Shown here one piece after another: positions 11,192 through 20,298 of a stretch of DNA of 20,298 nucleotides. Origin of the DNA: Saccoglossus kowalevskii (lineage: Eukaryota; Hemichordata; Enteropneusta; Harrimaniidae). The first letter of the stretch is position 1. Each line of letters opens with the position of its first letter. Both the position numbers and the translations under genes were made by a program. Below the pieces are notes generated by a model. That model did no database searches and was not told the origin of the DNA. It saw only the letters and a list, made by a program, of their open reading frames with translations. The DNA lies in NCBI RefSeq assembly GCF_000003605.2, contig NW_003134981.1, positions 1 to 20,298 of the forward strand, written 5' to 3'.

Positions 11192-11514
11192 GTTTATAAA
11201 CATATTTACTCAGGTTAGTACATGTGATAGCAACACAGGCTAAAACACCAAGTCAGCTTTTATGACATAATTTACTCAGGTTAGTAAATGTGATAGCAAA
11301 AACAGCTAAAACAACAAAGTCAGGTTTAGGACATATTTACTCAGGTTAGTACAAGTGATAGCAACACAGTTAAAACACCAAGTCAGCTTTATGACATATT
11401 TATTCAGGTTAGTACATGTGATAGCAACACAGTTAAAACACCAAAGTCAGGTTTATAACATATTTACTCAGGTTTAGTACATGTGATAGCAACACAGCTA
11501 AAACACCAAGTCAG
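11192..11514 (+). repeat. Degenerate five-unit patch with eight 1-bp insertions
   Basis: Successive unit lengths are 65, 67, 63, 64 and 64 bp, from eight single-base insertions, mostly homopolymer extensions (for example TTATAAAC, CACAGGC, CTTTTATG, ACATAATT, CCAAAGTC, AGGTTTAG). Several substitutions unique in the array also occur (TTAGTAAATG, ACAAGTGAT, CAGTTAAAAC, TTTAGGAC). The TTTAGGAC change creates a TAG in the otherwise open plus frame. Units just before (11003-11128) also carry unusual changes such as GATACC and CACCTTCATG. Elsewhere only three units have any indel, so the clustering is striking and could be residual sequencing error or a truly decayed segment. Confidence 0.9.
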
Positions 11515-11703
11515 CTTTATGACATATTTACTCAGGTTAGTACATGTGATAGCAACACAGCTAAAACACCAAGTCAGGTTTATAACATATTTACTCAGGT
11601 TAGTACATGTGATAGCAACACAGCTAAAACACCTAGTCAGGTTTATGACATATTTACTCAGGTTAGTACATGTGATAGCAACACAGCTAAAACACCAAGT
11701 CAG
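11387..11703 (+). repeat. Five-unit block, copy B
   Basis: This block repeats the variant order of 9617-9931 (TTTATTC; GTT plus TATAAC; plain; GTT plus TATAAC with CCT end; GTT plus TATGAC). It overlaps the right part of the indel-rich patch, so it is two bases longer. The diagnostic variants survive despite the insertions. Confidence 0.6.
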
Positions 11704-14700
11704 GTTTATAACATATTTACTCAGGTTAGTACATGTGATAGCAACACAGCTAAAACACCAAGTCAACGTCATGACATATTTACTCAGGTTAGTACATGTG
11801 ATAGCAACACAGCTAAAACACCAAGTCAGGTTTATAACATATTTACTCAGGTTAGTACATGTGATAGCAACACAGCTAAAACACCAAGTCAGGTTTATAA
11901 CATATTTACTCAGGTTAGTACATGTGATAGCAACACAGCTAAAACACCAAGTCAGGTTTATAACATATTTACTCAGGTTAGTACATGTGATAGCAACACA
12001 GCTAAAACACCAAGTCAGCTTTATGACATATTTACTCAGGTTAGTACATGTGATAGCAACACAGCTAAAACACCAAGTCAGCTTTATGACATATTTACTC
12101 AGGTTAGTACATGTGATAGCAACACAGCTATAACACCAAGTCAGCTTTATGACATATTTACTCAGGTTAGTACATGTGATAGCAACACAGCTAAAACACC
12201 AAGTCAGCTTTATAACATATTTACTCAGGTTAGTACATGTGATAGCAACACAGCTAAAACACCAAGTCAACTTTATGACATATTTACTCATGTTAGTACA
12301 TGTGATAGCAACACAGCTAAAACACCAAGTCAGCTTTATGACATATTTACTCAGGTTAGTACATGTGATAGCAACACAGCTAAAACACCAAGTCAACTTT
12401 ATGACATATTTACTCAGGTTAGTACATGTGATAGCAACACAGCTAAAACACCAAGTCAGCTTTATGACATATTTACTCAGGTTAGTACATGTGATAGCAA
12501 CACAGCTAAAACACCAAGTCAGCTTTATGACATATTTACTCAGGTTAGTACATGTGATAGCAACACAGCTAAAACACCAAGTCAGCTTTATGACATATTT
12601 ACTCAGGTTAGTACATGTGATAGCAACACAGCTAAAACACCAAGTCAGCTTTATGACATATTTACTCAGGTTAGTACATGTGATAGCAACACAGCTAAAA
12701 CACCAAGTCAGCTTTATGACATATTTACTCAGGTTAGTACATGTGATAGCAACACAGCTATAACACCAAGTCAGCTTTATGACATATTTACTCAGGTTAG
12801 TACATGTGATAGCAACACAGCTAAAACACCAAGTCAGCTTTATGACATATTTACTCAGGTTAGTACATGTGATAGCAACACAGCTATAACACCAAGTCAG
12901 CTTTATGACATATTTACTCAGGTTAGTACATGTGATAGCAACACAGCTAAAACACCAAGTCAGCTTTATGACATATTTACTCAGGTTAGTACATGTGATA
13001 GCAACACAGCTAAAACACCAAGTCAGCTTTATGACATATTTACTCAGGTTAGTACATGTGATAGCAACACAGCTATAACACCAAGTCAGCTTTATGACAT
13101 ATTTACTCAGGTTAGTACATGTGATAGCAACACAGCTAAAACACCAAGTCAGCTTTATGACATATTTACTCAGGTTAGTACATGTGATAGCAACACAGCT
13201 ATAACACCAAGTCAGCTTTATGACATATTTACTCAGGTTAGTACATGTGATAGCAACACAGCTATAACACCAAGTCAGCTTTATGACATATTTACTCAGG
13301 TTAGTACATGTGATAGCAACACAGCTAAAACACCAAGTCAGCTTTATGACATATTTACTCAGGTTAGTACATGTGATAGCAACACAGCTATAACACCAAG
13401 TCAGCTTTATGACATATTTACTCAGGTTAGTACATGTGATAGCAACACAGCTAAAACACCAAGTCAGCTTTATGACATATTTACTCAGGTTAGTACATGT
13501 GACAGCAACACAGCTAAAACACCAAGTCAGCTTTATGACATATTTACTCAGGTTAGTACATGTGATAGCAACACAGCTAAAACACCAAGTCAGCTTTATG
13601 ACATATTTACTCAGGTTAGTACATGTGATAGCAACACAGCTATAACACCAAGTCAGCTTTATGACATATTTACTCAGGTTAGTACATGTGATAGCAACAC
13701 AGCTAAAACACCAAGTCAGCTTTATGACATATTTACTCAGGTTAGTACATGTGATAGCAACACAGCTATAACACCAAGTCAGCTTTATGACATATTTACT
13801 CAGGTTAGTACATGTGATAGCAACACAGCTAAAACACCAAGTCAGCTTTATGACATATTTACTCAGGTTAGTACATGTGATAGCAACACAGCTATAACAC
13901 CAAGTCAGCTTTATGACATATTTACTCAGGTTAGTACATGTGATAGCAACACAGCTAAAACACCAAGTCAGCTTTATGACATATTTACTCAGGTTAGTAC
14001 ATGTGATAGCAACACAGCTAAAACACCAAGTCAGCTTTATGACATATTTACTCAGGTTTGTACATGTGATAGCAACACAGCTATAACACCAAGTCAGCTT
14101 TATGACATATTTACTCAGGTTAGTACATGTGATAGCAACACAGCTAAAACACCAAGTCAGCTTTATGACATATTTACTCAGGTTAGTACATGTGATAGCA
14201 ACACAGCTAAAACACCAAGTCAGCTTTATGACATATTTATTCAGGTTAGTACATGTGATAGCAACACAGCTAAAACACGAAGTCAGCTTTATGACATATT
14301 TACTCAGGTTAGTACATGTGATAGCAACACAGCTATAACACCAAGTCAACTTTATGACATATTTACTCAGGTTAGTACATGTGATAGCAACACAGCTAAA
14401 ACACCAAGTCAGCTTTATGACATATTTACTCAGGTTAGTACATGTGATAGCAACACAGCTAAAACACCAAGTCAGCTTTATGACATATTTACTCAGGTTA
14501 GTACATGTGATAGCAACACAGCTAAAACACCAAGTCAGGTTTATGACATATTTACTCAGGTTAGTACATGTGATAGCAACACAGCTAAAACACCTAGTCA
14601 GGTTTATGACATATTTACTCAGGTTAGTACATGTGATAGCAACACAGCTAAAACACCAAGTCAACTTTATGACATATTTACTCAGGTTAGTACATGTGAT

Positions 14701-16869
14701 AGCAACACAGCTAAAACACCAAGTCAACTTTATGACATATTTACTCAGGTTAGTACATGTGATAGCAACACAGCTAAAACACCAAGTCAGCTTTATGACA
14801 TATTTACTCAGGTTAGTACATGTGATAGCAACACAGCTAAAACACCAAGTCAGCTTTATGACATATTTACTCAGGTTAGTACATGTGATAGCAACACAGC
14901 TAAAACACCAAGTCAACTTTATGACATATTTACTCAGGTTAGTACATGTGATAGCAACACAGCTATAACACCAAGTCAGCTTTATGACATATTTACTCAG
15001 GTTAGTACATGTGATAGCAACACAGCTATAACACCAAGTCAACTTTATGACATATTTACTCAGGTTAGTACATGTGATAGCAACACAGCTATAACACCAA
15101 GTCAACTTTATGACATATTTACTCAGGTTAGTACATGTGATAGCAACACAGCTATAACACCAAGTCAGGTTTATGACATATTTACTCAGGTTAGTACATG
15201 TGATAACAACACAGCTATAACACCAAGTCAGGTTTATGACATATTTACTCAGGTTAGTACATGTGATAACAACACAGCTATAACACCTAGTCAGCTTTAT
15301 GACATATTTACTCAGGTTAGTACATGTGATAGCAACACAGCTAAAACACCTAGTCAGCTTTATGACATATTTACTCAGGTTAGTACATGTGATAGCAACA
15401 CAGCTAAAACACCTAGTCAGCTTTATGACATATTTACTCAGGTTAGTACATGTGATAGCAACACAGCTATAACACCAAGTCAACTTTATGACATATTTAC
15501 TCAGGTTAGTACATGTGATAGCAACACAGCTATAACACCAAGTCAACTTTATGACATATTTACTCAGGTTTGTACATGTGATAGCAACACAGCTAAAACA
15601 CCAAGTCAACTTTATGACATATTTACTCAGGTTAGTACATGTGATAGCAACACAGCTAAAACACCAAGTCAGGTTTATGACATATTTACTCAGGTTAGTA
15701 CATGTGATAGCAACACAGCTAAAACACCAAGTCAACTTTATGACATATTTACTCAGGTTAGTACATGTGATAGCAACACAGCTAAAACACCAAGTCAGCT
15801 TTATGACATATTTACTCAGGTTAGTACATGTGATAGCAACACAGCTAAAACACCAAGTCGACTTTATGACATATTTACTCAGGTTAGTACATGTGATAGC
15901 AACACAGCTAAAACACCAAGTCAGGTTTATGACATATTTACTCAGGTTAGTACATGTGATAGCAACACAGCTATAACACCAAGTCAGCTTTATGACATAT
16001 TTACTCAGGTTAGTACATGTGATAGTAACACAGCTAAAACACCAAGTCAGCTTTATGACATATTTACTCAGGTTAGTACATGTGATAGCAACACAGCTAA
16101 AACACCAAGTCAGCTTTATGACATATTTACTCAGGTTAGTACATGTGATAGCAACACAGCTATAACACCAAGTCAACTTTATGACATATTTACTCAGGTT
16201 AGTACATGTGATAGCAACACAGCTAAAACACCAAGTCAGCTTTATGACATATTTACTCAGGTTAGTACATGTGATAGCAACACAGCTATAACACCAAGTC
16301 AACTTTATGACATATTTACTCAGGTTAGTACATGTGATAGCAACACAGCTAAAACACCAAGTCAGCTTTATGACATATTTACTCAGGTTAGTACATGTGA
16401 TAGCAACACAGCTAAAACACCAAGTCAACTTTATGACATATTTACTCAGGTTAGTACATGTGATAGCAACACAGCTAAAACACCAAGTCAGCTTTATGAC
16501 ATATTTACTCAGGTTAGTACATGTGATAGCAACACAGCTAAAACACCAAGTCAACTTTATGACATATTTACTCAGGTTAGTACATGTGATAGCAACACAG
16601 CTAAAACACCAAGTCAGGTTTATGACATATTTACTCAGGTTAGTACATGTGATGACAACACAGCTAAAACACCAAGTCAGCTTTATGACATATTTACTCA
16701 GGTTAGTACATGTGATAGCAACACAGCTATAACACCAAGTCAGCTTTATGACATATTTACTCAGGTTAGTACATGTGATAGCAACACAGCTATAACACCA
16801 AGTCAGCTTTATGACATATTTACTCAGGTTAGTACATGTGATAGCAACACAGCTAAAACACCAAGTCAG

Positions 16870-16941
16870 CTTTATGACATACATTTTGTATTTACTCAGG
16901 TTAGTACATGTGATAGCAACACAGCTAAAACACCAAGTCAG
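16870..16941 (+). repeat. 72-bp unit with 9-bp insertion
   Basis: The insertion ACATTTTGT lies at 16881-16889 between TATGACAT and ATTTACTCAG. It is the only multi-base insertion in the array, and being nine bases it leaves all open frames intact. The inserted bases begin by copying the preceding ACAT, which suggests slippage plus a few non-template bases. It also enlarges the T-rich stretch before this unit's ACTCAG. Confidence 0.95.
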
Positions 16942-18012
16942 CTTTATGACATATTTACTCAGGTTAGTACATGTGATAGCAACACAGCTAAAACACCAAG
17001 TCAGCTTTATGACATATTTACTCAGGTTAGTACATGTGATAGCAACACAGCTATAACACCAAGTCAGCTTTATGACATATTTACTCAGGTTAGTATATGT
17101 GATAGCAACACAGCTAAAACACCAAGTCAGCTTTATGACATATTTACTCAGGTTAGTACATGTGATAGCAACACAGCTAAAACACCAAGTCAGCTTTATG
17201 ACATATTTACTCAGGTTAGTACATGTGATAGCAACACAGCTAAAACACCAAGTCAGGTTTATAACATATTTACTCAGGTTAGTACATGTGATAGCAACAC
17301 AGCTAAAACACCAAGTCAGCTTTATGACATATTTACTCAGGTTAGTACATGTGATAGCAACACAGCTAAAACACCAAGTCAGCTTTATGACATATTTACT
17401 CAGGTTAGTACATGTGATAGCAACACAGCTAAAACACCAAGTCAGGTTTATAACATATTTACTCAGGTTAGTACATGTGATAGCAACACAGCTAAAACAC
17501 CAAGTCAGGTTTATAACATATTTACTCAGGTTAGTACATGTGATAGCAACACAGCTAAAACACCAAGTCAGCTTTATGACATATTTACTCAGGTTAGTAC
17601 ATGTGATAGCAACACAGCTAAAACACCAAGTCAGCTTTATGACATATTTACTCAGGTTAGTACATGTGATAGCAACACAGCTAAAACACCAAGTCAACTT
17701 TATGACATATTTACTCAGGTTAGTACATGTGATAGCAACACAGCTAAAACACCAAGTCAGCTTTATGACATATTTACTCAGGTTAGTACATGTGATAGCA
17801 ACACAGCTAAAACACCAAGTCAGCTTTATGACATATTTACTCAGGTTAGTACATGTGATAGCAACACAGCTAAAACACCTAGTCAGGTTTATGACATATT
17901 TACTCAGGTTAGTACATGTGATAGCAACACAGCTAAAACACCAAGTCAGCTTTATGACATATTTACTCAGGTTAGTACATGTGATAGCAACACAGCTAAA
18001 ACACCAAGTCAG

Positions 18013-18074
18013 CTTATGACATATTTACTCAGGTTAGTACATGTGATAGCAACACAGCTATAACACCAAGTCAG
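18013..18074 (+). repeat. 62-bp unit with 1-bp deletion
   Basis: The unit begins CTTATGAC instead of CTTTATGAC, losing one T from a TTT run. It breaks the frames that had been open since the patch near 11.5 kb and shifts unit phase by -1. It could be a homopolymer sequencing error. Confidence 0.9.
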
Positions 18075-20152
18075 CTTTATGACATATTTACTCAGGTTAG
18101 TACATGTGATAGCAACACAGCTAAAACACCAAGTCAGCTTTATGACATATTTACTCAGGTTAGTACATGTGATAGCAACACAGCTAAAACACCAAGTCAG
18201 GTTTATGACATATTTACTCAGGTTAGTACATGTGATAGCAACACAGCTAAAACACCAAGTCAGCTTTATGACATATTTACTCAGGTTAGTACATGTGATA
18301 GCAACACAGCTATAACACCAAGTCAGCTTTATGACATATTTACTCAGGTTAGTACATGTGATAGCAACACAGCTAAAACACCAAGTCAGCTTTATGACAT
18401 ATTTACTCAGGTTAGTACATGTGATAGCAACACAGCTAAAACACCAAGTCAGCTTTATGACATATTTACTCAGGTTAGTACATGTGATAGCAACACAGCT
18501 AAAACACCAAGTCAGCTTTATGACATATTTACTCAGGTTAGTACATGTGATAGCAACACAGCTAAAACACCAAGTCAGGTTTATGACATATTTACTCAGG
18601 TTAGTACATGTGATAGCAACACAGCTAAAACACCAAGTCAGGTTTATGACATATTTACTCAGGTTAGTACATGTGATAGCAACACAGCTAAAACACCTAG
18701 TCAGCTTTATGACATATTTACTCAGGTTAGTACATGTGATAGCAACACAGCTAAAACACGAAGTCAGCTTTATGACATATTTACTCAGGTTAGTACATGT
18801 GATAGCAACACAGCTATAACACCAAGTCAGCTTTATGACATATTTACTCAGGTTAGTACATGTGATAGCAACACAGCTAAAACACCAAGTCAGGTTTATG
18901 ACATATTTACTCAGGTTAGTACATGTGATAGCAACACAGCTAAAACACCAAGTCAGGTTTATGACATATTTACTCAGGTTAGTACATGTGATAGCAACAC
19001 AGCTAAAACACCAAGTCAGGTTTATGACATATTTACTCAGGTTAGTACATGTGATAGCAACACAGCTAAAACACCAAGTCAGGTTTATAACATATTTACT
19101 CAGGTTAGTACATGTGATAGCAACACAGCTAAAACACCAAGTCAGCTTTATGACATATTTACTCAGGTTAGTACATGTGATAGCAACACAGCTAAAACAC
19201 CAAGTCAGGTTTATAACATATTTACTCAGGTTAGTACATGTGATAGCAACACAGCTAAAACACCAAGTCAGGTTTATGACATATTTACTCAGGTTAGTAC
19301 ATGTGATAGCAACACAGCTAAAACACCAAGTCAGGTTTATAACATATTTACTCAGGTTAGTACATGTGATAGCAACACAGCTAAAACACCAAGTCAACTT
19401 TATGACATATTTACTCAGGTTAGTACATGTGATAGCAACACAGCTAAAACACCAAGTCAGCTTTATGACATATTTACTCAGGTTAGTACATGTGATAGCA
19501 ACACAGCTAAAACACCTAGTCAGGTTTATGACATATTTACTCAGGTTAGTACATGTGATAGCAACACAGCTAAAACACCAAGTCAGCTTTATGACATATT
19601 TACTCAGGTTAGTACATGTGATAGCAACACAGCTATAACACCAAGTCAGGTTTATGACATATTTACTCAGGTTAGTACATGTGATAGCAACACAGCTATA
19701 ACACCAAGTCAGCTTCATGACATATTTACTCAGGTTAGTACATGTGATAGCAACACAGCTAAAACACCTAGTCAGGTTTATGACATATTTACTCAGGTTA
19801 GTACATGTGATAGCAACACAGCTATAACACCAAGTCAGCTTTATGACATATTTACTCAGGTTAGTACATGTGATAGCAACACAGCTATAACACCAAGTCA
19901 GCTTCATGACATATTTACTCAGGTTAGTACATGTGATAGCAACACAGCTATAACACCAAGTCAGCTTCATGACATATTTACTCAGGTTAGTACATGTGAT
20001 AGCAACACAGCTAAAACACCTAGTCAGGTTTATGACATATTTACTCAGGTTAGTACATGTGATAGCAACACAGCTATAACACCAAGTCAGCTTTATGACA
20101 TATTTACTCAGGTTAGTACATGTGATAGCAACACAGCTATAACACCAAGTCA

Positions 20153-20298
20153 CGTTGGCACAATACATTTGTATCCAACACAAAAACTATTATCCATGAC
20201 AAATAGTCTTAAAATTCTGCAATTGAAATGCCTCCTACTGCAGACTGCATATATTTAGCTTTTTCTTTTTCTAATAACATATGAATCATGATAGTGAA
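20153..20298 (+). other. Right unique flank
   Basis: The last unit runs 20091-20152, agreeing with the consensus to its penultimate base, and then gives way to unique sequence starting CGTTGGCAC. The flank is AT-rich, with no recognised gene. The reading frame continuing from the last unit stays open for 34 codons to a TAG at 20256-20258, but its composition is unremarkable. A pyrimidine-rich run (CTTTTTCTTTTTCTAATAAC, 20259-20278) could be part of an intron's 3' region, but no convincing acceptor follows within the window. Confidence 0.7.

Larger units (their letters stand above)
232..20152 (+). repeat. 63-bp tandem repeat (satellite) array, about 316 units
   Basis: The array is head-to-tail; unit starts can be tracked at 232, 295, 358 and so on to the last start at 20091. 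A reference consensus unit is 4516-4578. The unit starts CTTTATGAC, has ATTTACTCAG then GTTAGTACATGT in the middle, then GATAGCAACACAGC, and ends CACCAAGTCAG. The net length change from indels over the array is +14 bp, giving 315 full steps plus a final 62-bp copy. GC is about 36% (23 of 63 bases). Recurrent variants are A/T in GCTAAAAC/GCTATAAC, C/G in CAGCTT/CAGGTT, G/A in CAGCTT/CAACTT, A/T in CCAAGT/CCTAGT, C/G in CCAAGT/CGAAGT, G/A in TATGAC/TATAAC, C/T in TTTACTC/TTTATTC, and A/T in GTTAGT/GTTTGT. Three frames lack stops in the consensus (two plus, one minus), which produces very long but probably meaningless ORFs. Confidence 0.98.

Noticed and set aside
425-19638. Series of short plus ORFs starting MTYLLRLVHV, of 78 to 729 codons
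   Set aside because: These are the second open plus frame, cut wherever GCTATAAC creates TAA. Boundaries are set by a neutral repeat variant, not by gene structure.
283-20140. Transposon or helitron ends within the unit
   Set aside because: No terminal inverted repeats, target-site duplications or transposase-like sequence were seen at either array border.
232-20152. CRISPR array
   Set aside because: There are no unique spacers: the whole 63-bp unit is repeated directly without intervening sequence, and no cas genes are present.
232-20152. Modular repeat-protein gene such as a TALE-like, leucine-rich or mucin-type array
   Set aside because: The 21-residue translation lacks the conserved framework and hypervariable positions of known modular families, and frame-breaking indels occur at three places.
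20154-20258. C-terminal exon continuing from the last repeat unit
   Set aside because: The frame is open for only 34 codons, with no distinctive composition, which is plausible by chance; it is kept only as part of the alternative reading-frame finding.
20259-20290. Splice acceptor in the right flank
   Set aside because: The pyrimidine run is separated from the nearest AG (in CATGATAGTGAA) by an A-rich stretch, and no protein-like sequence follows before the window ends.

Overview
This window is almost entirely one tandem repeat. A 63-bp unit is repeated head to tail about 316 times from 232 to 20152, roughly 98% of the sequence. Nearly all units are exactly 63 bp and differ by only a few recurrent single-base variants. 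The unit is AT-rich (about 36% GC). Long homogeneous arrays of this kind, together with a plausible splice acceptor and exon at the left edge, point to a eukaryotic, probably animal, nuclear genome. No bacterial gene organisation, RNA gene, CRISPR array, insertion sequence or transposon protein is visible.

Layout. Positions 1-91 are AT-rich flank that looks like the 3' end of an intron, ending in a pyrimidine-rich TTTTTAG. Positions 92-252 read as an internal exon of about 53 codons from an unrecognised protein, and the last 21 bases of that exon lie in the first repeat unit. Positions 232-20152 are the array. Positions 20153-20298 are unique AT-rich flank without a recognisable gene.

The main idea. 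Every unit contains ATTTACTCAG followed by GTTAGT (GTTTGT in the first unit and a minority of others), close to a 5' splice-donor consensus. In the first unit this point falls exactly at a codon boundary of the candidate exon. The simplest reading is that the unit spans an exon/intron junction (21 bp of exon end plus 42 bp of intron start) that was amplified in tandem, leaving about 316 copies of a donor-like site in a row. This is inference; transcript data would decide it.

Coding potential. Because 63 is divisible by 3 and the unit lacks stops in three of six frames, very long ORFs occur on both strands (over 2,400 codons each). Recurrent variants change the amino acid in most cases in the best plus-strand frame, so the repeats do not look as if they are under protein-level constraint. 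I treat the giant ORFs as consequences of the repeat, while recording the alternative of a repeat-rich protein continuing in frame from the exon.

Internal structure. The array is a mosaic: a block of 11 consensus units in a row, local dimer and trimer higher-order repeats, multi-unit blocks duplicated kilobases apart, one 72-bp unit, two units with small deletions, and a 323-bp patch with eight single-base insertions that may be assembly error.
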